Below, piece after piece: positions 35,627-44,769 of a DNA stretch of 64,000 nt. The position numbers were made by a program, and so were the translations under genes. The notes under the pieces are model-generated. The model was not told the DNA's origin. It did not search any database and worked only from the letters and a program-made list of their open reading frames with translations. The DNA is from Phytopseudomonas flavescens. Lineage in GTDB: Bacteria; Pseudomonadota; Gammaproteobacteria; Pseudomonadales; Pseudomonadaceae. Where the stretch lies: positions 1-64,000 of the forward strand of contig NZ_FNDG01000019.1 of the NCBI RefSeq assembly GCF_900100535.1, written 5' to 3'. Numbering within the stretch: the stretch's first letter is position 1; each line of letters starts with the position of its first letter.

Positions 35627-37544
35627 GGGTGCTGGCCTCGGGGTCGGATGGTTCGTCGTCGGGTGCCTGCGACAGCGGCAGATGCAGGGTCAGCGTACTG
35701 CCGTGGCCGACGACCGAGGCAACGCTCGCCTTGCCGCCGTGAGCCGTGAGCATGCCCTGGCAGATCGCCAGGCCCAGGCCGGTACCGCCACCACCACGAT
35801 CACCCCGGGCAGCGGTGTAGAACATGTCGAAGATGTGCGTTTGCTCGTCCTCGGGAATTCCCGGGCCCTGGTCGCTCACGGCGATGCTCAGCCAGTCGCC
35901 GTCGCTGCGCACGCGAATGGTGATAGCGCCGCCAGGCGGCGAGAAACGCGCGGCGTTTTCCAGCACGTTGATCAGCGCCTGCTCGATCAGCGCGCCCTGG
36001 ATCCACAGCAGCGGCGTGTCGGCGGGTATGTCGTGGCTGACCTGCAGGGGCTGCAGCACCGGCTGCAAGCGTTGCAGGGCGGCGGCGACCAGGTCGTCGG
36101 CGCTCACCCAGTCGCGTTCCAGGCGCAGGGCACCATGGCCAAGGCGCGTCATGTCCAGCAGGTTCTGGATATAGCGATCCAGGCGCGCGGCCTCGGTGCC
36201 GGTGTCCTGCAGCAATTCGTCGCGAACCCCCGTATCCAGGCTGTCGGCGAACAGTTGCAGGGTTTCGATATTGCCGCGCATGGCGGTTAACGGCGTCCGC
36301 AAGTCGTGGGATACCGAGGCCAGCAGGGCATTGCGCAACCGCTCCGTCTCATGGTGCAGGCGTGAGCGGGCCAGTGCTTCGGCGATTTTCACCCGGGCCA
36401 GGGCGTTGCTCAGAAGCGGCAGCAGCGCGTTGATCAGGCGTCGCTGATCAAGGGGCGGCGCGTCGCCCTGCCCGGTACGCACGCCCAGCAGCGCCAGGGG
36501 CTGGTCGATCTCCAGCAGCGGCCACCACCACCAGTGCGGGCGCGCCAGGCTATGGCTGTCGTAACCGCGGGGCTGGCCGGTTCGCCAGGCGTGTTCGGCA
36601 CTGATTCGCTCCAGTTCGCTGAGGTCGACCGGGCTGCCGTCCAGTGCCTGCCAGCGCCCCCGTTCGTCCAGGCTCAGCAGGCACAGTTGCCCGGGGGCAC
36701 TGTCCAGTTGGCGGGCCATGGCCTGCAGCAGATCGCCGTGATCCCGGGCGTTGCTCAGGCGCTCGGCGAACAGCAGCAATTGTCGGGTCTGTTTCTGTGC
36801 CTGCTGCAGGTCCCGGTACTGCCCGCGCTGACGAGCGGCGAGGTTGCCGGTGAGCAGGGCCATCAGCATGAAGAACCCGAGGGTCAGAATGTCCTGCTCG
36901 CGGTGAATCATCACCGACCAGGTCGGCGGCAGGAAATAGAAACCGTAGGCCACGAACGACAGCACCGCGCACAGCAGTGCCGGTCCGGTGCTGCTGCGCA
37001 CCGCCACCAGCAGCACGGCGGCGAGAAATATCAGGGAAATGTTCGGCAGGTCGAGCCAGCGCGAGGCGCCCAGGGCCAGCAACGCGCCGACCAGTGCAGC
37101 GCTGATCGCCAGCAGGTAGTCGGACAGCGGCGCGTCTGGCCTGGGTGCACGGGCATCGGTGGGCCTGCCGGGCAGGTTGAGGACGCCAATTTCGAAGCCG
37201 TCGCCCTTGCGCAGCAACGACCTGGCCAACGAGCGCCGCGCGGCGCCGCTGCACCACAGGCCCGCTGCCTGCCGGGCGTGGGCGAAGTCGATGAGCAGGG
37301 CGGCGCGATCATCGCCGGGCAGTTGTACGTAGTGCCCACCCAGTTGTTCACATAGGTGCTCCGGCGTGCGCAGCCGTTGATGGCGTGCGCTGTCGCCCAC
37401 TGCCACGGCGATCCATGGCCGGCCACGCTGACGTGCCAGCTCGGCAACGTGGACGAGCAGGGCGTCCTCGTTCGCCTGGCCATTCAGGCAGGCCAGCAGC
37501 GGTCCCTGTGGATAACGCAACGTGGAAGGTGCAGCGGTAGGCAT
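35619..37544 (-). CDS. Shortened KdpD-like sensor histidine kinase
   Basis: About 641 residues against roughly 880–900 for normal KdpD. The N-terminal KdpD domain is missing. Retained are a UspA-like domain (about 10–120), four DUF4118 membrane helices (about 140–245), a GAF-like region (about 260–390), HisKA with SHDLRTPLTAMRGN, and HATPase with DQGPGIPEDE and GGTGLGLAI. Start is uncertain: ATG 37,544 has a better ribosome site (GGAAATAACC) than ATG 37,577 or TTG 37,589. The frame shows no trace of the lost domain upstream. It is coupled to kdpE and divergent from kup. Confidence 0.85.
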   Translation of the reverse strand: MPTAAPSTLRYPQGPLLACLNGQANEDALLVHVAELARQRGRPWIAVAVGDSARHQRLRTPEHLCEQLGGHYVQLPGDDRAALLIDFAHARQAAGLWCSGAARRSLARSLLRKGDGFEIGVLNLPGRPTDARAPRPDAPLSDYLLAISAALVGALLALGASRWLDLPNISLIFLAAVLLVAVRSSTGPALLCAVLSFVAYGFYFLPPTWSVMIHREQDILTLGFFMLMALLTGNLAARQRGQYRDLQQAQKQTRQLLLFAERLSNARDHGDLLQAMARQLDSAPGQLCLLSLDERGRWQALDGSPVDLSELERISAEHAWRTGQPRGYDSHSLARPHWWWWPLLEIDQPLALLGVRTGQGDAPPLDQRRLINALLPLLSNALARVKIAEALARSRLHHETERLRNALLASVSHDLRTPLTAMRGNIETLQLFADSLDTGVRDELLQDTGTEAARLDRYIQNLLDMTRLGHGALRLERDWVSADDLVAAALQRLQPVLQPLQVSHDIPADTPLLWIQGALIEQALINVLENAARFSPPGGAITIRVRSDGDWLSIAVSDQGPGIPEDEQTHIFDMFYTAARGDRGGGGTGLGLAICQGMLTAHGGKASVASVVGHGSTLTLHLPLSQAPDDEPSDPEASTHE

Positions 37545-37595
37545 GGTTATTTCCAGGTCCTCGGCTATGGTGATCATGGCCCGCTGCAAGGTTGG

Positions 37596-37635
37596 CGTAA
37601 AGAACGGCGAGCGGGCGTAAAAATGCCGTAAAAAT
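37596..37635. promoter_or_regulatory. Direct repeats in the kinase–kup control region
   Basis: CGTAAAAAT occurs at 37,616–37,624 and again at 37,627–37,635, exactly 11 bp apart (one helical turn). A further CGTAAA lies 20 bp earlier at 37,596. OmpR/PhoB-family regulators bind direct repeats with 11-bp phasing. The repeats sit between the kinase start and the kup start, so they are a good candidate site for the neighbouring KdpE-like regulator. Not a catalogued motif that I recognise. Confidence 0.5.
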
Positions 37636-37711
37636 TCGTCAGGCGGCGCTGCCGGCCGACGCGTGGCGGCGTATATCTGAGGCCGTCTGCAGTCTCCAGA
37701 GAAAATCGAAC

Positions 37712-39589
37712 GTGAGTACCACCACTACCCGCACGTCACCCATCGCGTTGCTGATCGGCGCGGTCGGTATCGTTTATGGCGATATCGGCACCAGTCCGTT
37801 GTACAGCCTGAAGGAAATCTTCTCGCCGCATTATGGGGTCGGTCTGTCCCAGGCCAGCGTGCTGGGCATCCTGTCGCTGATCTTCTGGTCACTGACCCTG
37901 GTGGTCACGGTCAAGTACGTGATGTTCATCCTGCGCGCCGACAACGGCGGCGAGGGCGGCATCATGGCGCTGACCGCCCTGGCTCAGCGCGCCGCGGCCA
38001 GCCACCCGCGGCTGCGCACGGTGCTGATCATGCTCGGCCTGTTCGGTGCCGCCTTGTTCTATGGCGACAGCATGCTCACGCCAGCGGTCTCGGTGCTGTC
38101 TGCCGTGGAGGGCGTCGGCCTGGTGGTCGACGGCATCGATCACTGGGTGGTGCCGGTGGCGCTGCTGATCCTGGTGCCGCTGTTCCTGCTGCAGCGGCAT
38201 GGCACGGCGCGTATCGGCTACCTGTTCGGCCCGGTGATGGTGATCTGGTTCGTGGTGCTCGGTGCGCTGGGCGTACATGGCATCGTGCAGCGGCCGGAAG
38301 TGCTGCTGTCGCTCAATCCCTACTGGGCCTTGCAGTTCTTCATCGCCAACCCGCTGCTCGGGGTCACGGTCATGGGCGCGGTGGTGCTGACCATCACCGG
38401 CGCGGAGGCCCTGTATGCCGATCTCGGCCACTTCGGCCGTCGGCCCATCGTGCATGCCTGGCTGTTCCTCGCCTTCCCCGGTCTGATGCTCAACTACCTC
38501 GGGCAGGGCGCGGTGCTGCTCAGCGACCCCGAGGCGGTGCGCAACCCCTTCTACCTGCTGGCGCCGTCCTGGGCACTGATTCCGTTGATCGGGTTGTCGA
38601 CCCTGGCCACCATCATCGCCTCCCAGGCGGTGATCACCGGCGCCTTCTCGGTAACCCGCCAGGCGATCCAGCTCGGCTACGTGCCGCGCATGCAGATCCT
38701 GCACACCTCCAGTGCCGAACAGGGGCAAATCTACATCCCGCTGATCAACGGCTGCCTGCTGATCGGTGTGGTGCTGCTGGTGCTCGGCTTCCAGTCGTCC
38801 AGCGGCCTGGCTGGCGCCTATGGCGTGGCGGTGACGGGCACCATGCTGTGCACCACGCTGCTGGTGTCGGCGGTGATCCTGCTGCTGTGGCGCTGGCCGA
38901 AAGTCCTCGCCGTACCGCTGCTGGCGCTGTTCCTGCTGGTCGACGGGCTGTTCTTCGCCGCCAACGTGCCGAAGATCCTGGGCGGCGGCGCGGTGCCGAT
39001 GATCGTCGGCATCCTGCTGTTCGGCCTGATGACCACCTGGAAGCGCGGTCGCCAGCTGGTGCTCGAACGCCTCGACGAACACGCCCTGGTGTTGCGCGAC
39101 TTCATCGCCAGCATCGCCCTGCAGCCGCCGCACCGGGTCGCCGGCACCGCAGTGTTCCTGACCAGCCGGGTCGACGTGGTGCCCCACGCGCTGCTGCACA
39201 ACCTGTTGCACAACCAGGTGTTGCACGAGCGGGTGATGATGCTCACCGTGCTTTACGAGGACCGTCCGCGGGTACCCTTGGCGGAGCGCTTCGAGCTCGA
39301 TGCCTACGAGCAGGGTTTCTACCGTGTGCGCCTGCGCTTCGGCTTCCTCGAGGCGCCGGACATTCCCCGAGCACTGGCGCAACTGAGCGAGCGAGGGCTG
39401 GATTGCCCGCCAATGCGCACTACCTATTTCCTCAGCCGGGAGACGGTGATTCCTTCCGAGCGCATCGGCATGGCGATGTGGCGTGAGCGACTGTTCGCCG
39501 TGCTGCAGAAGAACGCCGGCAGCTCCCTGAGCTTCTTCCGCCTGCCGGTGAACCGGGTGATCGAGCTGGGCACGCAGGTGGAGATCTAG
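37712..39589 (+). CDS. kup: Low-affinity K+ uptake transporter Kup
   Basis: 625 residues of the KUP/HAK/KT family. The N-terminal GAVGIVYGDIGTSPLYSLKE signature is intact, followed by about 12 membrane segments and a C-terminal cytosolic domain of about 170 residues. It imports K+ with H+. GTG at 37,712 is the start; the first membrane helix follows at once. Divergent from the KdpE/KdpD-like genes, which suggests K+-responsive control. A dispersed repeat follows the stop codon. Confidence 0.97.
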   Translation: MSTTTTRTSPIALLIGAVGIVYGDIGTSPLYSLKEIFSPHYGVGLSQASVLGILSLIFWSLTLVVTVKYVMFILRADNGGEGGIMALTALAQRAAASHPRLRTVLIMLGLFGAALFYGDSMLTPAVSVLSAVEGVGLVVDGIDHWVVPVALLILVPLFLLQRHGTARIGYLFGPVMVIWFVVLGALGVHGIVQRPEVLLSLNPYWALQFFIANPLLGVTVMGAVVLTITGAEALYADLGHFGRRPIVHAWLFLAFPGLMLNYLGQGAVLLSDPEAVRNPFYLLAPSWALIPLIGLSTLATIIASQAVITGAFSVTRQAIQLGYVPRMQILHTSSAEQGQIYIPLINGCLLIGVVLLVLGFQSSSGLAGAYGVAVTGTMLCTTLLVSAVILLLWRWPKVLAVPLLALFLLVDGLFFAANVPKILGGGAVPMIVGILLFGLMTTWKRGRQLVLERLDEHALVLRDFIASIALQPPHRVAGTAVFLTSRVDVVPHALLHNLLHNQVLHERVMMLTVLYEDRPRVPLAERFELDAYEQGFYRVRLRFGFLEAPDIPRALAQLSERGLDCPPMRTTYFLSRETVIPSERIGMAMWRERLFAVLQKNAGSSLSFFRLPVNRVIELGTQVEI

Positions 39590-39612
39590 ACCGTGAAAAG
39601 GCGGAAGCAGAC

Positions 39613-39730
39613 GTAGGGTGGATCGGGGCGCGTAGCTGACGCTCTTTTCATCCACCATCGCGATCGTAGAGCGGTGGACGGATCGGGCCGCGTAGGTGAA
39701 GCGTCGGCTACGCGCCCCGGTCCATCCTAC
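39613..39730 (+). repeat. Dispersed palindromic repeat, copy 1
   Basis: Runs from GTAGGGTGGAT to GTCCATCCTAC, so its ends are inverted repeats of each other. Inside are GACGCTCTTTTCATCCACC, ATCGCGAT, GCGGTGGA and TCGGGCCGCGTAG. The same series occurs in reverse orientation at 51,802–51,890. It lies between the convergent kup and methyltransferase genes and could also act as a terminator. It has no open frame. Confidence 0.8.
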
Positions 39731-39758
39731 ACATGACCGCTATCGCCTTTTTGCAGCT

Positions 39759-39796
39759 GTAGGGTGGGCCGGGCGGCGATCCGCTTCAGCCCACCA
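39759..39796 (+). repeat. Short relative of the dispersed repeat
   Basis: Starts GTAGGGTGGGC and ends GCTTCAGCCCACC, a hairpin of the same GTAGGGTGG…CCACC design, 29 bp after copy 1. It may be the remains of a second, shorter copy. Confidence 0.5.
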
Positions 39797-39838
39797 GACT
39801 ACGAACGGCGGCTTTCGCCCCTTTTAGCAGTCACCGAG

Positions 39839-40471
39839 TCAGGCATCGCCGCGACGCCATACGCTGGCCAACCAAGGCTGCTGGTCGCGTGGCAGGCCAG
39901 CCGGGCGGTAGTAATGCTCCAGCTCGTCGAAGCCGGCGGCCGTGAGCAGCTGGCGCCAGCTTTCCAGGTCATGCCAGGCGCCGTAGCGTTCGCCGCTCCA
40001 GCCTTCCCGGTTGTCGCCCCTCGGGTTGGAGCTGAACAGCACGCCGCCCGGTTTCAGGCAGGCATGCAGTTCCCTGAGCACCCGGGGCAGCTCCTGGCTC
40101 GGAATATGGAAGAGCACGGCGTTGGCGAAGATGCCGTCGAAGCGTGCGGGCGGCAGATCCAGGGCCAGGAAGTCCTGCTGCCAGACCTCGCAGCCGCTGT
40201 CGGCGCGAGCCATGGCGACGAACTGCGGGCAGCCGTCCAGCCCGACCGGGCGGTGGCCGAGGGCCGCGAAGCTGCGCAGGTCGCGGCCGGGGCCACAGCC
40301 GAAGTCGAGGATGCTCAGGGGCGCGGTCGTGTCGATGTGGCGCAGCAGTGCGTCGATGTTCTGGCTGACGTCATGGTCGCGGGTGCCTTCGCGAAACCCT
40401 GCGGCGCTGGCCTGGTAATGGGCCAGTGTGCGCGTGGTGATGTGTCGCAGCTGATCGGGGTCGAGTGGCAT
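39839..40471 (-). CDS. Class I SAM-dependent methyltransferase
   Basis: 210 residues. Motif I ILDFGCGPGRDLRSF binds S-adenosylmethionine, followed by VGLDGCPQFVAMA (motif II) and FDGIFANAVLFHIP. The C-terminal GFDELEHYYRPAGLPRDQQPW resembles small cytosolic methyltransferases of unknown substrate. ATG at 40,471 is used; an upstream in-frame start at 40,501 is less likely. It is divergent from polB (114 bp) and convergent with kup. Confidence 0.88.
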   Translation of the reverse strand: MPLDPDQLRHITTRTLAHYQASAAGFREGTRDHDVSQNIDALLRHIDTTAPLSILDFGCGPGRDLRSFAALGHRPVGLDGCPQFVAMARADSGCEVWQQDFLALDLPPARFDGIFANAVLFHIPSQELPRVLRELHACLKPGGVLFSSNPRGDNREGWSGERYGAWHDLESWRQLLTAAGFDELEHYYRPAGLPRDQQPWLASVWRRGDA

Positions 40472-40585
40472 GAGACGCCTCCGCAGAACGTGGGTGCCCA
40501 TTTAACCGCATTGTGCAGGTTTGGCGCGGGCGGGCCGTGACGAGGCGCGATAACATCGCACCCTGAACGGCATTCGAGGTGACAG

Positions 40586-42943
40586 GTGGATCTACAGCAG
40601 GGCTTCGTCCTGACCCGGCACTGGCGCGACACGCCGGCCGGCACCCTGGTGGAATTCTGGCTGTCCACCGAGGGTGGCCCGCGTCTCGTGCGCCTGCCGC
40701 CGCAGACCTCGGTGGCCTTCATTCCCGTCGCGCAGCGTGCGCGTGCCGAGGCCGTGCTGGGCACGGAAACGGACATCGAACTGCGTCCGCTGCAACTGCG
40801 CGATTTCCGGCAGCGGCCGGTGCTCGGCCTTTACTGCCGCCAGCAGCGCCCGTTGATCCAGCTCGAACAGACCCTGCGCCAGGCCGGTGTGGATGTCTAC
40901 GAGGCCGATGTTCGCCCGCCCGAGCGCTACCTGATGGAACGTTTCATCACCGCCCCCGTGCTGTTCGGCGGTACGCCGACGGACGAAGGCGTGCTGGTCG
41001 ATGTGCAGTTGAAGCCGGCACCGGACTATCGCCCGCAGCTCAAACTGGTTTCCCTGGATATCGAAACCACTGCGCGCGGCGAACTGTACTCCATCGCCCT
41101 GGAAGGCTGTGGCCAGCGCCAGGTGTACATGCTCGGGCCGCCGAACCGTGACGGCGAAGTCGATTTCGACCTCGCCTACTTGGACAGCCGCGCCGCCTTG
41201 CTGGAGGCGCTCAATGGCTGGCTGGAACGCTTCGATCCGGACGCCATCATCGGCTGGAACGTGGTGCAGTTCGACCTGCGCGTGCTGCACGAGCACGCCC
41301 AGCGCCTGCACGTACCGCTGCGCCTCGGCCGTGGCGGCGAAGTGCTGAACTGGCGTGAGCATGGTTCCAAGCAGCATTTCTTCGCCAGTGCGCCGGGCCG
41401 GCTGATCATCGATGGCATCGAGGCGCTGCGCTCGGCCACCTGGAGCTTTCCGTCCTTCAGCCTGGAAAGCGTCGCCCAGCAATTGCTTGGCGAGGGCAAG
41501 GCGATCGACAACCCTTACCAGCGCATGGACGAGATCAACCGCCTGTTCGCCGAGGACAAGCCGGCCCTGGCCCGCTACAACCTCAAGGACTGCGAGCTGG
41601 TGACGCGCATCTTCGCCAAGACCGAGCTGCTCACCTTCCTCCTCGAGCGGGCCACGGTCACCGGCCTGCCGGTGGACCGCAGCGGTGGTTCGGTGGCCGC
41701 TTTCAGCCACCTGTACATGCCGCTGATGCATCGCCAGGGCTTCGTGGCGCCCAACCAGGGCGAGCGTCCGCCCGAAGCCAGCCCGGGCGGCTTCGTCATG
41801 GATTCGCGGCCAGGGCTGTACGAGTCGGTGCTGGTGCTGGATTACAAGAGCCTCTATCCGTCGCTGATCCGCACCTTTCTGATCGACCCGGTGGGCTTGG
41901 TCGAGGGTCTGCGGCAGCCAGACGACGAGCACTCGATTCCCGGTTTCCGTGGCGCGCGTTTTTCGCGCACCCGGCATTGCCTGCCGGCGATCGTCGAACG
42001 CGTGTGGCAGGGGCGGGAGGCGGCGAAGCGGGCTGGCAACGCGCCGTTGTCCCAGGCGCTGAAAATCATCATGAACGCCTTCTACGGCGTGCTGGGCTCC
42101 AGTGGTTGTCGCTTCTTCGACACGCGCCTGGCCTCCTCCATCACCCTGCGCGGCCATGACGTGATGCGCCGCACCCGCGAGTTGATCGAGGCCGAGGGGC
42201 ACGCGGTGATCTATGGCGATACCGACTCCACCTTCGTCTGGTTGCGCAGCGCCCATGCCGAGGAGGACGCCGAGCGCATCGGTCGCAGCCTGGTGCAGCG
42301 GGTCAATGCCTGGTGGAGCGAGCACCTGCAGGCCGAGTTCGGCTTGCAGAGTGCCCTGGAACTGCAATTCGAAACCCACTTCAGCCGCTTCCTGATGCCG
42401 ACCATCCGCGGTATGGAGGAGGGCAGCAAGAAGCGCTATGCCGGGCTGATCCGCCGGGCCGATGGCCGCGAGGAAATGGTCTTCAAGGGGCTGGAAACCG
42501 TGCGCAGCGATTGGTCGCCGCTGGCCCGGCAATTCCAGCAGGAGCTGTACCTGCGCATCTTCAAGCGTCAGCCCTACCAGGATTACGTGCGCGACTACGT
42601 GCGCGGCACTCTGGCCGGCGAGTTCGATGAGCGGCTGGTGTACCGCAAGCGTCTGCGCCGCAGGCTCGATGACTATCAGCGCAACGTGCCACCCCACGTG
42701 CGCGCTGCGCGCCTGGCCGATGCCCACAACGATGAGCAGGGGCGCCCGCGGCAGTACCAGAGTGGCGGCTGGATCAGTTACGTGATGAGCGTGGCCGGAC
42801 CCGAGCCTCTCGAGCTACGCCGTGCTCCCATCGACTACGGCCATTATCTGACCCGGCAGTTGCAGCCGGTGGCCGATGCCATCCTGCCCTTCGTGGATGA
42901 CGACTTCAGTGCATTGATCGGTGGCCAACTGGAACTGTTCTGA
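40586..42943 (+). CDS. polB: DNA polymerase II PolB
   Basis: 785-residue family B DNA polymerase. The 3'-5' exonuclease motif LDIETT is at about residue 157, polymerase motif A DYKSLYPSLI at about 418, motif B KIIMNAFYGVLGSSG, and motif C YGDTDSTF at about 543. It acts in translesion synthesis and replication restart and is part of the SOS response in E. coli. GTG at 40,586 is the start. No clear LexA box (CTGTN8ACAG) is seen in the 114-bp upstream gap. Confidence 0.97.
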   Translation: MDLQQGFVLTRHWRDTPAGTLVEFWLSTEGGPRLVRLPPQTSVAFIPVAQRARAEAVLGTETDIELRPLQLRDFRQRPVLGLYCRQQRPLIQLEQTLRQAGVDVYEADVRPPERYLMERFITAPVLFGGTPTDEGVLVDVQLKPAPDYRPQLKLVSLDIETTARGELYSIALEGCGQRQVYMLGPPNRDGEVDFDLAYLDSRAALLEALNGWLERFDPDAIIGWNVVQFDLRVLHEHAQRLHVPLRLGRGGEVLNWREHGSKQHFFASAPGRLIIDGIEALRSATWSFPSFSLESVAQQLLGEGKAIDNPYQRMDEINRLFAEDKPALARYNLKDCELVTRIFAKTELLTFLLERATVTGLPVDRSGGSVAAFSHLYMPLMHRQGFVAPNQGERPPEASPGGFVMDSRPGLYESVLVLDYKSLYPSLIRTFLIDPVGLVEGLRQPDDEHSIPGFRGARFSRTRHCLPAIVERVWQGREAAKRAGNAPLSQALKIIMNAFYGVLGSSGCRFFDTRLASSITLRGHDVMRRTRELIEAEGHAVIYGDTDSTFVWLRSAHAEEDAERIGRSLVQRVNAWWSEHLQAEFGLQSALELQFETHFSRFLMPTIRGMEEGSKKRYAGLIRRADGREEMVFKGLETVRSDWSPLARQFQQELYLRIFKRQPYQDYVRDYVRGTLAGEFDERLVYRKRLRRRLDDYQRNVPPHVRAARLADAHNDEQGRPRQYQSGGWISYVMSVAGPEPLELRRAPIDYGHYLTRQLQPVADAILPFVDDDFSALIGGQLELF

Positions 42944-43198
42944 GCGCCCCTCGATGGCCGCTCTTTCTGCAGGCTTTCTGCTTGCGCCACGTGACCCGTG
43001 CCAGAGCCGTGCGTCGAACAAAGCGCATCGCCGACGGAAACATCGTCACACCAGGTGCATATTCGAAAAAGTAATTTATTAGTAATTATTGATTCTTTTT
43101 TGTTTTATCTGCCTTGGCTTAGCCTTGCATCTGCCAATAACTAGCGCTTATCGAGCCTGGCCCTGCCAGCTCGCGATCCATGCCCCGGAGCATCACCC
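42944..43198 (+). promoter_or_regulatory. Porin upstream region
   Basis: 255 bp without a gene. The part from 43,062 to 43,110 is strongly AT-rich against a GC-rich background, as for a promoter or a regulator site. I cannot name a specific operator. Confidence 0.4.
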
Positions 43199-44518
43199 AT
43201 GAGAAAATCCACCCTGGCCCTGGCCGTCACCCTCGCCACACTGGCGCAACAGGCCGGTGCCGCCGGTTTTATCGAAGACAGCACGGCCAAACTCGACCTG
43301 CGCAATTTCTACATCGACCGTAATACCAAGAACACCGCCAACAACAACGGAGAGGCGAGCGAGTGGGGCCAGGGCTTCATCTTCAATTACCAGTCCGGCT
43401 TCACCCAGGGCACCGTGGGCGTTGGCGTCGACGTGATCGGCCTGTACGGCCTGCGCCTGGATTCGGGCGGCAGCAACACCAAAGCCGGCCGTGATCGCAC
43501 CCCGGGCCAGCTGTTCCCACTGGAAACCGACGGCAGCGCTGTTGACGATTACAGCAAGGCTGGCGCCACCGCCAAGTTCCGCCTCTCCAAAACCGAGCTG
43601 CGTGTTGGCACCTTGCAGCCCAAGCTGCCAGTCGTGACCTTCAACGACGGGCGCCTGCTGCCGCAACTGTTCGATGGCGGGCAGATCACCTCCAAGGAAA
43701 TCGACGGCCTAACCCTGACCGCGGGCCAGCTGGAACACAGCAAGACCCGTTCTTCCACCGATGATGTCGGTCTGAAGATCGGCGGTGCCGGGGCAGCTGC
43801 CGATACCAACAAGTTCTACTTCGCCGGCGGTGACTACCAGATCAGCAAAGATCTCACCGCCCAGTACTACTACGGCAACCTCGAAGACTTCTACAAGCAG
43901 CACTTCCTCGGCCTGGTGCACAACCTGGCGCTGCCGGCCGGCAACCTGAAGACCGACCTGCGTTATTTCGACAGCAGTTCAGACGGCAAGAACGGCAGCG
44001 CCGCCGGCCGGGCCGATGGTTACGTCAGCAGCGGTTACTGGAATGCCGCCGATACCAAGAATGGTGAGGTCGACAATCGTGTCTGGAGCGCGCTGTTCAC
44101 CTACAGCCTGAGCGGCCACTCGCTGAGCGCGGGCTACCAGCAAGTGTCGGGCAATAGCGATTTTCCATTTCTCAACCAGGGCGATGGCTCCTCCTCCTAC
44201 CTGATCACCGACCGGCAGATCGGCAAGTTCGCCAGCGCTGGCGAGCGCACCTGGCTGGCCGAGTACGGCTACGACTTCGGCACCCTGGGCGTGCCGGGCC
44301 TGAAGGCGCTGGTCACCTACCTCAAGGGCGACAACATCGACGCGGCGGATGGCGATCACAAGGAATGGGAGCGTGATTTCCGCCTGGACTACACCGTCCA
44401 GCAGGGCTCCCTCAAGGGGCTGGGCTTCTCCTGGCGTAATGCTTCTCAGCGTGGCAATGACACGACCGATCTGGACGAGAACCGCTTGATCGTCAGCTAC
44501 AGCCTGCCACTGCTGTAA
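43199..44518 (+). CDS. OprD-family outer membrane porin
   Basis: 439 residues with a Sec signal peptide (cleavage after QQAGA). The mature protein has the OprD pattern: GFIEDSTAKLDLRNFYIDRN, then GEASEWGQGFIFNYQSGFTQ, then VGVGVDVIGLYGLRLDSGGS, and the C-terminal barrel strand ends NRLIVSYSLPLL. These 18-strand channels take up basic amino acids, small peptides or aromatic acids. I cannot tell the substrate. No catabolic operon is adjacent. A terminator follows at once. Confidence 0.95.
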   Translation: MRKSTLALAVTLATLAQQAGAAGFIEDSTAKLDLRNFYIDRNTKNTANNNGEASEWGQGFIFNYQSGFTQGTVGVGVDVIGLYGLRLDSGGSNTKAGRDRTPGQLFPLETDGSAVDDYSKAGATAKFRLSKTELRVGTLQPKLPVVTFNDGRLLPQLFDGGQITSKEIDGLTLTAGQLEHSKTRSSTDDVGLKIGGAGAAADTNKFYFAGGDYQISKDLTAQYYYGNLEDFYKQHFLGLVHNLALPAGNLKTDLRYFDSSSDGKNGSAAGRADGYVSSGYWNAADTKNGEVDNRVWSALFTYSLSGHSLSAGYQQVSGNSDFPFLNQGDGSSSYLITDRQIGKFASAGERTWLAEYGYDFGTLGVPGLKALVTYLKGDNIDAADGDHKEWERDFRLDYTVQQGSLKGLGFSWRNASQRGNDTTDLDENRLIVSYSLPLL

Positions 44519-44530
44519 CCCTTTCTGGCG

Positions 44531-44562
44531 GGGCCAAGCATGGCTTGCCCCGTCCTTTTTAT
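44531..44562 (+). terminator. Rho-independent terminator after the porin
   Basis: Stem GGGGCCAAGC / GCTTGCCCC with a one-base bulge and loop ATG, followed by GTCCTTTTTATT. Lies 12 bp after the porin stop. Confidence 0.85.
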
Positions 44563-44583
44563 TCCTCGTGGTGGAATCATTGC

Positions 44584-44608
44584 CGGGCGTCAGCCCGGTT
44601 TTTTTTGC
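44584..44608 (+). terminator. Second terminator-like hairpin
   Basis: Stem CCGGGC / GCCCGG with loop GTCA and a run of eight T. Textbook intrinsic terminator, only about 25 bp past the first. Two in a row strongly isolate the porin from the following gene. Confidence 0.85.
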
Positions 44609-44769
44609 CTGCCGTCCCGGCGGCCACCCGGCAGGCCGTCGGCGCGGGCGATGCCATAAATGGCTCCTGGCCATTTTTCGTCTCTGCCAGCCAAGCGGCG
44701 GCCCTCGCCAGCGATATCGACGATCGCCTTCTCGAGTTTTTCCGGTGTTCAGCGGCGCCGAGCTCTGGC

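Noticed and set aside
37889..39658. 589-codon minus-strand frame opposite kup
   Set aside because: Almost pure His/Gln/Arg/Asp/Glu composition, a shadow of kup's hydrophobic codons; ends in the repeat.
40472..40585. LexA box before polB
   Set aside because: I looked for CTGTN8ACAG because polB is SOS-controlled in E. coli; no acceptable match is visible in this gap.
40592..42727. 711-codon open frame opposite polB
   Set aside because: Antisense shadow of polB with no start signal or recognisable domain.
44545..44769. Coding start of the DUF2442–DUF4375 gene at 44,545
   Set aside because: The frame would run through two intrinsic terminators, and the N-terminal stretch shows no domain.
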